NCBI GenBank assembly: GCA_905206805.1
Contig: CAJLIR010000001.1
Location: 62,001-126,000, forward strand
DNA from: an uncultured Caryophanales bacterium
GTDB lineage: Bacteria; Bacillota_I; Bacilli_A; RF39; UBA660
Direction of reading: 5' to 3'
Length of the DNA stretch: 64,000 nt
A program made the translations under genes and the position numbers. Under the pieces are notes generated by a model. It was not told the DNA's origin. It saw only the letters and a list, made by a program, of their open reading frames with translations, and ran no database searches. Below, in pieces: positions 1-9,449 of the stretch. Numbering within the stretch: the stretch's first letter is position 1; each line of letters starts with the position of its first letter.

Positions 1-49
1 AAATTGTCATTATTTGTTTTCTTAATTCACTTCTACTTACTTGTTCCAT
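1..49 (-). CDS. Partial CDS, N-terminus only, probably transcription antitermination factor NusB
   Basis: An ATG at 49 opens a frame that leaves the window after 16 codons (MEQVSRSELRKQIMTI). It is preceded at normal spacing by a GGTGGTGAT ribosome binding site. The start (RSELR...I) resembles NusB N-termini, which begin with a short Arg/Glu-rich helix before a Tyr-Gln motif that would lie outside the window. Sixteen residues cannot prove the family. The start codon and ribosome binding site are seen; the NusB name is a guess from the motif. Confidence 0.35.
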   Translation of the reverse strand, partial: MEQVSRSELRKQIMTI

Positions 50-104
50 ATTATCACCACCATCATTTTATCATAAATATAAAAAATTAAATAGTATTTT
101 CTAT

Positions 105-1118
105 TTAATTTATTGTTAATGTTTCATTTATTGGTTGAATTTGTATAAATGTATTTCCATCATTAACTTTTATTTCATTACCATTTAAATCAGTATAAAT
201 GGTTTGTTCATCTCTAGCTTTTTTATTCCATTTAATAGGAATAGCATAACCACAAGTTATATAATAACCATCTCCTGTACCAATATTATTCAAATTTTGT
301 AAATAACCATCTAAAGAATAATTTTCTACTTTTAGAACGATTATGTTTTTATAAGTATATTGATTTTTTGTTATCGCATCAACATGAGGATTACCATTAA
401 TAAACCTTTTATAATTTTTATTTACTTCATCATAGGTATAACTAGTATTTTGACTGTATGAATAATTTATACTAACATTATATGCTTTAATACTACCATT
501 TTCTTTTTCTAAATTAATTAAAGTTGGACTATAATTTAATAGTGTTTTTTTGCTACTAGTCATACGATATCCTTTATTTCTTGCAACATTTAAAATATTT
601 TCCATACTAGTAAACGCAGTATGTTCATAAGGAACATTTAAGCTATTATCTCTAAAAAATCCAGAATCTGTAAGACCATTTACATTATTTATACCAAGTG
701 CACTAATATCATTTTTTGCTATATCAGAATATCCAAAATGAGTATAAATAGCGTCATTTTCCAAAACATAATCTAAGTAATAATGCCTTGAACTTCTAAC
801 TGAACCAATTCTAGCTGTATTCTGATCTTTAAATACAGCCATTAATCTTGTTAATCCTCCTTCAACAACTATTTCATAAGTTATATAGGCATCTTGTAAT
901 CCAGCATGATTTGGTACTGCTAGTGGGTGATTATTGATCATTACTGCAACAGGTCTAGAATCAGACTCAGTATCTATAATACTTATTTTTTTATTTTCTT
1001 CAGGTTCAACTACTTCATCTTTAATATCATTATCATTTTTCTTTACTTCTTCATTTTTCTTACCACAACCTGTAATTAAACTTAAGAATACTAAACTACA
1101 AATAAAATATTTTTTCAT
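105..1118 (-). CDS. DUF3048 lipoprotein, YerB family
   Basis: This 337-residue secreted lipoprotein has a classical signal peptide ending in a lipobox (LITGC, Cys about residue 18), so it should be diacylated and anchored on the outer face of the membrane. The body matches DUF3048/YerB: an N-terminal half with the conserved VAVMINNHP...AYITYEIVVEGG...IGSVRSSR pattern, and a C-terminal half ending in a short beta-rich segment. The family is common in low-GC Gram-positives and its biochemical role is not established. Its AAGGAG ribosome binding site lies inside the last codons of the upstream membrane-protein gene, so the two are probably translationally coupled. Confidence 0.85.
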   Translation of the reverse strand: MKKYFICSLVFLSLITGCGKKNEEVKKNDNDIKDEVVEPEENKKISIIDTESDSRPVAVMINNHPLAVPNHAGLQDAYITYEIVVEGGLTRLMAVFKDQNTARIGSVRSSRHYYLDYVLENDAIYTHFGYSDIAKNDISALGINNVNGLTDSGFFRDNSLNVPYEHTAFTSMENILNVARNKGYRMTSSKKTLLNYSPTLINLEKENGSIKAYNVSINYSYSQNTSYTYDEVNKNYKRFINGNPHVDAITKNQYTYKNIIVLKVENYSLDGYLQNLNNIGTGDGYYITCGYAIPIKWNKKARDEQTIYTDLNGNEIKVNDGNTFIQIQPINETLTIN

Positions 1119-1120
1119 AA

Positions 1121-1513
1121 CTACTCCTTAATTAACTCCTCGCCATGACCATCATGGAGAGCAACAATAATATAAATGTGTAAATAAATAAACATAACCA
1201 ACAAGAAAATCCATCCGAATATAGGAATTATTAAACATAATAACCAAATATAATAGGATAAATATATTTCACTACCCTTAACTTTTAACTTAGCTGCAGT
1301 TTGACATAATATTTGAATGTGAAAAATACTAATCATTATTAAACCTGGTACTATGAAACACAAAAATCCTATAGCCCAATTTCTGCCTTTAGCATACCAG
1401 GCGTCCTTATTATAACAATCACATAATGCGCCTAGGCAAAATACATCACTACCACCGGAAAAAAACATAAGTAATAACCATATCCACCAATTTTCTTTTT
1501 TTAAAATATTCAT
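1121..1513 (-). CDS. Small polytopic membrane protein of unknown function
   Basis: About 130 residues with three or four hydrophobic stretches (roughly residues 8-30, 45-70 and 85-115) and a polar, acidic C-terminus, so it should be an integral membrane protein. I do not recognise the family. I place the start at the ATG at 1513 because an AGGATGG box sits 5 bases upstream; an earlier in-frame ATG at 1531 lacks such a site. A GGSD...CLGALCD segment is Cys-rich for its size. It precedes the YerB-type lipoprotein gene directly, with that gene's ribosome binding site inside its 3' end, so the two are likely co-transcribed. Confidence 0.7.
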   Translation of the reverse strand: MNILKKENWWIWLLLMFFSGGSDVFCLGALCDCYNKDAWYAKGRNWAIGFLCFIVPGLIMISIFHIQILCQTAAKLKVKGSEIYLSYYIWLLCLIIPIFGWIFLLVMFIYLHIYIIVALHDGHGEELIKE

Positions 1514-1540
1514 AATAACCATCCTATCCATATATTATTT

Positions 1541-1724
1541 TCATATAAATTTTTTATTTTCAGTAACTAATATAAGTATATTAGAATCATCAGAAGAACT
1601 AATTGTCCTACAATATATATTATCTAACGGTCCAAAGTTAAAAAATTATTTTCTACATCAATCAAACTATAATGTAATTTTTAAAAATATTAATCAAATT
1701 AAAATTCTTTAAATCATCTACCAT
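1541..1724 (-). pseudogene. Possible decayed small gene downstream of mutS
   Basis: Directly after the mutS stop an ATG at 1724 opens a 20-codon frame. Protein-like text continues in other frames: one segment reads SLIDVENNFLTLD, and a further frame reads LDNIYCRTISSSDDSNILIL and runs to a stop near 1541. Two frame changes would give a protein of about 65 residues. The DNA is AT-rich, so chance open frames are frequent and the call is weak. No family is recognised. Confidence 0.25.
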
Positions 1725-1726
1725 AA

Positions 1727-4267
1727 CTATTTTACCTTCTCTTTTAATTTATATAAGATATTCATAGCTTCTATTGGAGTAATAGATAATGGATCTAACG
1801 CCTTAATTTCTTCTTCTATTTCGTTTTTAGTTTCACTAATTAAATCATCAATAGGTAATGATTCTTGTATTTTTATATCTCTTTTTCTTTCTTTATTTTC
1901 GTAAACTTTTAAAATTTGATCTGCTCTTTTAATTAAAGAATCTGGAAGGGAAGCTAATTTAGCAACGTGAATACCATAACTTTTATCGACACTTCCATTT
2001 TCTATTTTATGCAAAAATGTTACATTACCATTTTCTTCTACCGCACTAACGTGAATATTTTTTAAATTTTCCAAATTATTATCTAAATCTGTTAATTCAT
2101 GATAATGAGTAGAAAATAAAGTTTTACATTTTATTTTATCATGAATATATTCAATAATAGATTGTGCAAGTGCCATACCATCGAATGTTGCAGTGCCACG
2201 ACCTAATTCATCAAATAAAATTAATGAATTTTGTGTAGCATTTGAAATTGCGTTATTTGCCTCATTCATTTCAACCATAAAAGTTGATTCACCACTTACT
2301 AAATCATCACTTGCACCAATTCTTGTATATATTGCGTCAAATATTGGTAATGTTGCCTTATTTGCTGGAACAAAGCAACCGATTTGTGTCATTATTACGG
2401 TAATTGCAAATTGTCGCATATACGTTGACTTACCTGCCATATTAGGTCCTGTAATAAGTAAAATATTAGTATTTTCATCCATTATGATATCATTTGGAAC
2501 ATACTCATCTTGAATAACTTTTTCAATAACAGGATGTCTATCATCAATTATAGAAACACGTCTTTCATCACTTATAATAGGACGTACATAATTATTTTCT
2601 TCAGTAACAGTAGCAAACGACTGTAGTACATCTATCTCACTTATAACTTTTGCGATATTTTGTAGCCTTGGAATATATTCTTTTATTTTTTCACGAATAG
2701 TTGTAAAAATATCATATTCTAAATTAATTATTTTTTCTTCGGCATTTAAAATTAAACCTTCCTTTTCTTTTAATATGGGACTTATATACCTTTCACAATT
2801 AGCTAAAGTTTGACGTCTTTCATAACCATATTCTTCTTTTATTAAATTAGTATTTCCTTTTGAAACTTCTATATAATAACCAAATACACGATTATATCCA
2901 ACACGTAAATTCTTTATTCCAGTTTTTTCTCTTTCTTCTGCTTCAAATCTTGCTACAAAATCTTTTCCACCTTTTCTTAAATCTTTTAATTCATCTAACT
3001 CACTATTAAAGCCTTCCTTTATTAAATACCCTTCTTTTATTGATATTGGGGGATTTTCATATACACTTTTTTCTAGTAAGTCATATAACTCAGGAATTTC
3101 TTCTATATTTTTATAAAAATTTATTTTATTTAAAATATTCTTTATTTCTGGCAAAACTTTTAGAGAATTTCTAAGTTGTAATAAATCTCTAGCATTCGCA
3201 TTTCCAAAAGCAATTCTACCACTTAATCTTTCTATATCATATACTTCAAATAATAATTCTTGTAAATCACTTTTTAAAATAAATTCCTTTAGTAAAATTT
3301 CTACTGTATCAAGTCTTCTATTAATTTCATTTTTATTAATCAATGGATTTTCAATAAAACTTTTAAGCATTCTAGAACCCATTGCCGTCTTTGTTTTATC
3401 AAGCAACCATATAAGTGAATAATTTCTTTGTTTTAACCGTAATGTTTCAGTTAATTCTAAATTTCTCTTAGTATGAATATCCATTTTTAAATAATTTTTA
3501 TTTTCTTTAATAACCGCTTCTTGTAAATGTGATAAATTTCTTTTTTGTGTAGAAGTTATATAAGTTAATAAATGCTTAATTGTTTCAATATAACGTACAT
3601 CACCTATATTTTCATATATATAATTGTATTCCTTATTATCTACAATTTCATCATTTATAGTTACTGTTAATTTGAATTGATTTTTTAAAAGTAAAATAAT
3701 AGCAGAATCTACTTTAGAATGAGCAATTATTTCTTTTATCCCAATACTTACTACTTCACTTACTATTTTTGTTATATTGTGCTCTATCAACATTACAAAA
3801 ATTTCTCCAGTTGAAATATCTGCATAACTTAACCCATAAGCATGATCAAAATCCAATATATTTCCAATATAATTATTATCTTTTTCATTTAGTGACTCAT
3901 TATCAATAATTGTACCTTTACTTATTATTTGAATTAAATCACGTTTTACAATTCCTTTTGCTAATTTAGGATCTTCTAATTGTTCACAAATACCTACTTT
4001 ATAGCCTTTATCAACTAATTTTTCAATATATATATTAGCAGCGTGATGTGGAATACCACACATAGGAATTTTTTCATCTAATCCAGCATTTTTACCTGTT
4101 AGAGTTAATTCTAATTCTCGTGATACATTTATGGCATCTTCAAAAAACATTTCATAAAAATCACCTAATCTAAAAAATATAATTACATCGGGATTATTCT
4201 TTTTTATTTCAATATATTGTTGCATCATTGGGGTAACTTTATTTATATCTACATCACTTATTTTCAT
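1727..4267 (-). CDS. mutS: DNA mismatch repair protein MutS
   Basis: MutS recognises base mismatches and small loops and recruits MutL. The 846-residue product has the full MutS1 layout. The N-terminal mismatch-binding domain carries the Phe-x-Glu motif context (FFRLGDFYEMF near residue 30). Connector, lever and clamp regions follow, then the C-terminal ABC-type ATPase with Walker A GPNMAGKST (about residue 600) and the FDELGRGT Walker B region. The start is the ATG at 4267, five bases after AGGTGA, not the GTG at 4276. mutL lies 24 kb away (28263-30089) rather than adjacent, which is unusual for the group. The reading frame is intact. Confidence 0.97.
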   Translation of the reverse strand: MKISDVDINKVTPMMQQYIEIKKNNPDVIIFFRLGDFYEMFFEDAINVSRELELTLTGKNAGLDEKIPMCGIPHHAANIYIEKLVDKGYKVGICEQLEDPKLAKGIVKRDLIQIISKGTIIDNESLNEKDNNYIGNILDFDHAYGLSYADISTGEIFVMLIEHNITKIVSEVVSIGIKEIIAHSKVDSAIILLLKNQFKLTVTINDEIVDNKEYNYIYENIGDVRYIETIKHLLTYITSTQKRNLSHLQEAVIKENKNYLKMDIHTKRNLELTETLRLKQRNYSLIWLLDKTKTAMGSRMLKSFIENPLINKNEINRRLDTVEILLKEFILKSDLQELLFEVYDIERLSGRIAFGNANARDLLQLRNSLKVLPEIKNILNKINFYKNIEEIPELYDLLEKSVYENPPISIKEGYLIKEGFNSELDELKDLRKGGKDFVARFEAEEREKTGIKNLRVGYNRVFGYYIEVSKGNTNLIKEEYGYERRQTLANCERYISPILKEKEGLILNAEEKIINLEYDIFTTIREKIKEYIPRLQNIAKVISEIDVLQSFATVTEENNYVRPIISDERRVSIIDDRHPVIEKVIQDEYVPNDIIMDENTNILLITGPNMAGKSTYMRQFAITVIMTQIGCFVPANKATLPIFDAIYTRIGASDDLVSGESTFMVEMNEANNAISNATQNSLILFDELGRGTATFDGMALAQSIIEYIHDKIKCKTLFSTHYHELTDLDNNLENLKNIHVSAVEENGNVTFLHKIENGSVDKSYGIHVAKLASLPDSLIKRADQILKVYENKERKRDIKIQESLPIDDLISETKNEIEEEIKALDPLSITPIEAMNILYKLKEKVK

Positions 4268-4324
4268 AATCTTCACCTATAAGTATTTTACCAAATTTTT
4301 GAAATATTGTCTATTTTTGTAACA

Positions 4325-4348
4325 AAAAAATAGATTACTCTATTTTTC
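4325..4348 (-). terminator. Intrinsic terminator of the repeat-protein gene
   Basis: A 9-bp AT-rich stem (AAAAATAGA/TCTATTTTT) with a GTAA loop runs into a U-tract just downstream of the stop at 4354. The same sequence, including the loop, recurs at 5197-5219. Confidence 0.75.
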
Positions 4349-4353
4349 TAATT

Positions 4354-5142
4354 CTATTTATTTAACTTTTTTTGCCTATTGTATATAATTTTCATTTCTT
4401 CTGTATCTACACCTTCAAAAGAACCAATTATATTAATATTTTCTAATATAGTTCCATGCAGTGTTTTAAGTTTTACTGCTTGAGGATTTAGAATATTATT
4501 TCCTACTATTCCTCTAAAATCAGTATTTTCTAAATCAACCCCGTCAAATGATCCTGTTATTTCCATATCACATAATTTTGTACAAAATAAGCTTTTAGAA
4601 TAAATTTTCTGAGGATTAATTTTATTATTTCCTAAAATTCCTTTAAAATTTGTTCTTTCCACATTTACATTATTATATGAGCCTATTATTTCAATACCTG
4701 ATAGGGTTGTACCATATAATGACTTTGAATTTAGTGTTTGGGGATTTATTTTGTTGTTTCCTAAAATTCCTTTAAAATTTGTTCTTTCCACATTTACATC
4801 ATCAAATGAACCTGTTATTTCTACGCCATCTAATACAGAGCAACATAAACTTTTAGAATAAACTTTTTGAGGATTTAACTTAACACCATATAATCCAGAA
4901 AAATCCACATTTTCTGCTAAAAAGTCATCAAAAGAGACTTCAGATAAATCAAGTTTTTTTAAAATACTTTTATCTACAGAGAAAACCTTACATGTTTTAA
5001 TTATATTGTTGTAATCTTGAATTTTACAATAACATAATTTATTATCAAAAATTAGTTTTTCTAATACGCTTTTTTTAAGTTTTAGTTGCTTTTTATAGTT
5101 CCATTCTTCGATTAATGCAATTAATTCTTCTCTATTCTTCAT
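4354..5142 (-). CDS. Pentapeptide-like repeat protein with four 40-residue units
   Basis: This 262-residue soluble protein has no signal peptide. After an N-terminal helical region (about residues 1-75) come four near-identical repeats of roughly 40 residues, each starting NNKINPQ...SKSL and ending ...ITGSFDxVxxExTxFKG. The Leu/Phe spacing suggests a beta-solenoid related to pentapeptide repeats. Repeats 2 and 3 are almost identical, which implies recent duplication. Function is unknown. A GAGGTG ribosome binding site precedes the ATG. The gene stands alone between mutS and the MMPL exporter and has its own terminator. Confidence 0.65.
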   Translation of the reverse strand: MKNREELIALIEEWNYKKQLKLKKSVLEKLIFDNKLCYCKIQDYNNIIKTCKVFSVDKSILKKLDLSEVSFDDFLAENVDFSGLYGVKLNPQKVYSKSLCCSVLDGVEITGSFDDVNVERTNFKGILGNNKINPQTLNSKSLYGTTLSGIEIIGSYNNVNVERTNFKGILGNNKINPQKIYSKSLFCTKLCDMEITGSFDGVDLENTDFRGIVGNNILNPQAVKLKTLHGTILENINIIGSFEGVDTEEMKIIYNRQKKLNK

Positions 5143-5196
5143 TTATCCACCTCTTCAAATATTATAAACATTTATATTTCTTTGTCAATAACGAAA

Positions 5197-5219
5197 AAAA
5201 ATAGATTACTCTATTTTTT
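5197..5219 (-). terminator. Intrinsic terminator of the MMPL exporter gene
   Basis: A hairpin with the same stem and TTAC loop as the one at 4325-4348 overlaps the stop codon at 5211 and ends in a U-tract on the minus strand. Confidence 0.7.
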
Positions 5220-8200
5220 TCCATTTTTACAAATTACTTTATCAAATGCTGCTAAAATACCAGGGAGAATTAATAATATTAACAATACTGAACACAATGT
5301 TCCTTGTGATAATGTTTCACAAATTTTTGCAGCAATTGCTGATGCAAAATTAGCAACAATCAATGTAACAATAATTAAAATTGATGAAGATGTTAAAATT
5401 GTATGAATTGACTTATTATAAGCATTAATTAAAGAATCTTTGATATTCATAGTTAATCTTGATTCCTTATAATATGAAGTATATACAATTGCGTAATCAA
5501 TTGTAGCTCCCATTAAAATTGCTTGAACAATTAATAAGGAAATAAAATATACACTTCCACCCATCAAAGATAATATACCCATTGTTAAATATACAGCTGT
5601 TTGAATTATTAATACTAATATTATTGAAACAAGTATTGATTTGAATGTGAATGCTACTACAACAAATATGAAAATTATTGTTAAAATAGTTATAAAGTCT
5701 AATTCACTAGAAAAAGTTTTACTCATTTCAAGTGCCATAGGTGAATCACCTATAACATAAATTCCTTCTTTTCCTTCAAATTTATCTAAAGTATTTTGTA
5801 CAAATTCTAAAGTATCAGCACCTTCTAATTCATAACTTGTATTTAATATTGCTCTTGAATATTTATCAGTAACTAATAAGTTTTTAGCGCTACCTATATT
5901 CTCATTAGCACTATTTATTTTTTCTTTCATTTCACTATCAATAAAGTCTTTAAATCTTGAATCATTTAAAATATCTTTATATAAATAATTTACAAAACTT
6001 TCAACAGTTAATTCATAAGTTTCATCATAGTTATTAATACTTCCATAATAAATATATAAAATATCTACTAAGTCATAATTTAATTTATCAGTTAATTTAT
6101 TTAAAGTATTATATAACTCTTTTGAATCATATTTATAATCATTTATAGTTTTATGCATAATATCATTTACAGTATTTAATTTTTCTATTGATTTTTCATC
6201 AAATTTATTTTTATATGCATCATTTGTTATAACATCACTAATTATAAAGTCAGTATAATTTATTAATGAAATATTCATATTTTCTTTAATGTATAAAGAA
6301 TTATATAGTGAATATAATAAACTTACTGTATTATTATCCATATTAATTAAATTTGATAATTCAGAAGAACTATAATAAATATTATTAATAGTACTATTCA
6401 TAATGGTATTTAATAAATTTAAAGTACTAAGTGTATTTACTGTAATATTACCAGATAATAATGAATCATTTTGATTGTTAATTATTAAATTAACAAATTC
6501 ATAAGGAGTAATTAATGTTTCAACAGAATTATAATCATATAACGAATACACTTGTTTTAATAATTCTTTAGAAACTACTTCTTTATTCATTAAACTATTT
6601 AAATAATCACTTAATTCACCATATGTATAACTATTTTCTACATTTTCCATTATATTATTAGCTAAATATAAACTTGGTAAATAAGTAGTAATAGCGCTAC
6701 TTAATAAACTATCGTCTTTATGATTTAAGATAAAATTAACTAATTCTTTTGTACTTAAAGAAATTTTACCATTATTATAGTCATTAATACCATATATAGT
6801 CTTAGCTAAATTTTGATTTACCACTAAAGTATTAGCTAAATCACTATAATTCAATTTTGATTGAGCATTATTCATAATATTTAAACTATAATTTAATTTT
6901 TGTAAGGAAGCTTCATCACTTACTAACCCACTATTTAATAATAAATTTACAAAATCAATTGGTTTCATTAAATTGTTAGTTCCATATAGCGATACTAAAT
7001 TACTAATTGTATTTAAATCTAAAGAGTCACTGCCAAACATTAAATATAAAGTATTACTATCTAATTCTTTATCATAATATGTAGTTAACATATCTAGTTT
7101 ATTCAAATTATTAATAGTATCTGCATCAAAATATGAACTATAATTTGAATCATTTGATAAGGAAAGCGCTAATTTAACAAATTCATTTATTGAAATCTCA
7201 CTACTTGAATCATTATTAATTGCATAGTATAAATAAATTTTATCAATTGTTTCTTTATTTAATCCAAAACTACTTAAATTATTACTCATTGTATTAGAAT
7301 CAAATTTTGTATTAATAAATTCTTTGTTTGATAAAAGCTTTAATATACTAATTGTATTACTTATATCATCACTAATTAAATTACTATAAGTAGGATCACT
7401 TTTTAATGTATATACAAAATTAGCAAATTCATTTAATGTTAATTTTGTATTTGTATCGCTTTTTAATCTATAAAATAAAAATAATTTTTTTGTTAATTCC
7501 TTATCTATACCAAATACATTTGACATTTGTTCATAATTTAATTTTTGATTTATAAATTCTTTATTTGAAAATAAAGATAATTTTTTTATAGACTCTATAG
7601 TATCACTATTAATACTACTAGAATACTTAGAATCATTTAAAACATAATTATTAATGAAATTAGCAAATTCACTTATAGTCATCTTAGTATTTACATTTTT
7701 AGAATTATATAATAATAAGATATCAGAAGCATCACTTTCATTTATTCCTAAAATGTTAGAAATATCTTTAATATTTTTACTATTTAAAACATTATCTTTA
7801 TCTGTAAAATTAGATAAAAGTTCAATATTAGTTTTAATATCATCAGTAATTAAACTATTAAATTTTTCATTATTATATATATCATTTTTTATAAAATTTA
7901 TAAAATCAAAAGATGATAATTTAATATTTTCTTTATTGAAATAATTATAATAAATTACCTTAAGTAAATAATCATCAATACTTGTATCTTGACCTAAATC
8001 ACTTAATTTTTGATTTAATTCATTATATTTTAATTTTTCATTTATTGTATTACCATAACATAATACTTGATTAATATTTTGATCATTTATTGACCTGCAG
8101 TAATCACTTACTAAATCTTCATATTTATTTTCATATACTATTGCGATTTGATTATCTGCTCCAAAAATTTTAGCAACCTCATCTTGTTCTGAATCAGTAT

Positions 8201-9272
8201 ATAAAATTTGTAAATTACCTTTTAATAAGAAACTTGCAACAAATACTGTTACTATAGCTACGGGTTGAATAAATTTAATTTTACTATTCATATTTCCTAA
8301 CAATTTTAAATTGAATTTAGGAGATTTTTTGTGAGTCTTATATATTAATTTATCAAATAGAAGAATTAATGCAGGTAGGCATAATAAAACGCCTATCAAA
8401 CTTAAAAATACACCTTTAGCTAAAACAAAACCTAAATCTTTACCTATTGTGAAACTCATAAATACAAGTGCAAGTAGGCCTACTACTGTTGTTACAGAAC
8501 TACTCATAATAGAACTGAATGAGTGATATAAAGCTGTTTTCATAGCTTTAACTTTATCTTTTTCACTGGCTCTTTCTTGTCTATATCTATTTGATAGCAT
8601 AATTGAATAATCCATAGATAAAGCAAGTTGTAGAATAGCTGTTATCGAATCAGTTATGTTTGAAACACTAGGAAACATTATATTTGTACCCTTATTGATA
8701 AATACAGCCATACCAATTGATATTAGATATAAAAATGGTTCAACATATGATTCACACATTATGATTAATATAACCATAGCCATTGAAATAGCTAAAATTA
8801 CTATCCACAAATGTAATATTGTTTTATTCTCATCATCAATACTTCCACTTGTAGCATATGGTTTATATTCCTTTTGAACCTCTTTATAAACATTTGTTGA
8901 TGTATCTGATGAAGCATAATCATCAACATTAATAACATATAAAGTATATTCATCTTTATTATATTTTGTAGTATCATCATAATCGACACTGCTAACGCCA
9001 TCAATATCTAAAAGATTATTATATAGTTCAGTTTTTTCATCATCTGATAATCCCTTATAAACTACATTTAATACACTCTGTTTTTGTTCCTCAAATTCAG
9101 AATCCATAATTTCTTTTCCGATTTTTGTTTCTGAATCATCAGGTAAATACTTAGTAATGTCTGAATTAATATTTACTTTTGTTGATAAAAACAAACAAAA
9201 AGCAGACAATATTATGAATATCACAAGAACAATATTTCTTTTTTCAACAATAAAATCTGTGACTTTTCTCAT
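5211..9272 (-). CDS. MMPL/RND-family exporter with a giant extracytoplasmic repeat domain
   Basis: The 1353-residue membrane protein has MMPL/RND topology: one N-terminal helix (about residues 12-32), a first extracellular domain, a bundle with the ALSMDYSIMLSNRYR signature, and a second bundle near the C-terminus with GATIDYAIVYTSYY. Between the bundles, residues about 430-1125 form a helical array of nine degenerate repeats of about 77 residues, each with a motif like TISEFANFINN. Most relatives are far shorter. I use the ATG at 9272 with AAAGGAAG upstream; the frame extends to 9395 without a better start. A TetR-family gene is divergent across a 177-bp promoter region, so it is the likely repressor. 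The substrate is unknown (lipids or drugs are typical of the family). Confidence 0.85.
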   Translation of the reverse strand: MRKVTDFIVEKRNIVLVIFIILSAFCLFLSTKVNINSDITKYLPDDSETKIGKEIMDSEFEEQKQSVLNVVYKGLSDDEKTELYNNLLDIDGVSSVDYDDTTKYNKDEYTLYVINVDDYASSDTSTNVYKEVQKEYKPYATSGSIDDENKTILHLWIVILAISMAMVILIIMCESYVEPFLYLISIGMAVFINKGTNIMFPSVSNITDSITAILQLALSMDYSIMLSNRYRQERASEKDKVKAMKTALYHSFSSIMSSSVTTVVGLLALVFMSFTIGKDLGFVLAKGVFLSLIGVLLCLPALILLFDKLIYKTHKKSPKFNLKLLGNMNSKIKFIQPVAIVTVFVASFLLKGNLQILYTDSEQDEVAKIFGADNQIAIVYENKYEDLVSDYCRSINDQNINQVLCYGNTINEKLKYNELNQKLSDLGQDTSIDDYLLKVIYYNYFNKENIKLSSFDFINFIKNDIYNNEKFNSLITDDIKTNIELLSNFTDKDNVLNSKNIKDISNILGINESDASDILLLYNSKNVNTKMTISEFANFINNYVLNDSKYSSSINSDTIESIKKLSLFSNKEFINQKLNYEQMSNVFGIDKELTKKLFLFYRLKSDTNTKLTLNEFANFVYTLKSDPTYSNLISDDISNTISILKLLSNKEFINTKFDSNTMSNNLSSFGLNKETIDKIYLYYAINNDSSSEISINEFVKLALSLSNDSNYSSYFDADTINNLNKLDMLTTYYDKELDSNTLYLMFGSDSLDLNTISNLVSLYGTNNLMKPIDFVNLLLNSGLVSDEASLQKLNYSLNIMNNAQSKLNYSDLANTLVVNQNLAKTIYGINDYNNGKISLSTKELVNFILNHKDDSLLSSAITTYLPSLYLANNIMENVENSYTYGELSDYLNSLMNKEVVSKELLKQVYSLYDYNSVETLITPYEFVNLIINNQNDSLLSGNITVNTLSTLNLLNTIMNSTINNIYYSSSELSNLINMDNNTVSLLYSLYNSLYIKENMNISLINYTDFIISDVITNDAYKNKFDEKSIEKLNTVNDIMHKTINDYKYDSKELYNTLNKLTDKLNYDLVDILYIYYGSINNYDETYELTVESFVNYLYKDILNDSRFKDFIDSEMKEKINSANENIGSAKNLLVTDKYSRAILNTSYELEGADTLEFVQNTLDKFEGKEGIYVIGDSPMALEMSKTFSSELDFITILTIIFIFVVVAFTFKSILVSIILVLIIQTAVYLTMGILSLMGGSVYFISLLIVQAILMGATIDYAIVYTSYYKESRLTMNIKDSLINAYNKSIHTILTSSSILIIVTLIVANFASAIAAKICETLSQGTLCSVLLILLILPGILAAFDKVICKNGKK

Positions 9273-9449
9273 ATTCAATATCTTCCTTTCTTTGACAAAA
9301 GATATTTTAGTACAATAATGCATACACATTAAAGGACATTTGGATACGAAATGTATAAATTCATACACTGTCAATAAAATTGTTTGAATTTTCATACACT
9401 GTCAAAATTTATCATAATTTTGTGATATAATTATTTTGAGGTGAATTAT
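9273..9449. promoter_or_regulatory. Divergent tetR/MMPL promoter region with repeated operator-like boxes
   Basis: The 15-base box TTCATACACTGTCAA occurs twice, at 9360-9374 and 9391-9405, exactly 31 bases (three helical turns) apart. Each is weakly dyad-symmetric, and a looser palindrome (TGTATAAATTCATACA) overlaps the first. On the plus strand an extended -10 TGATATAAT ends at 9431, in front of the tetR GAGGTG site. These boxes are the best candidate binding sites for the TetR-family protein at 9450-10010. Confidence 0.55.

Noticed and set aside
9273..9395. N-terminal extension of the MMPL protein
   Set aside because: It covers the operator region and lacks a ribosome binding site; AAAGGAAG points to the ATG at 9272.
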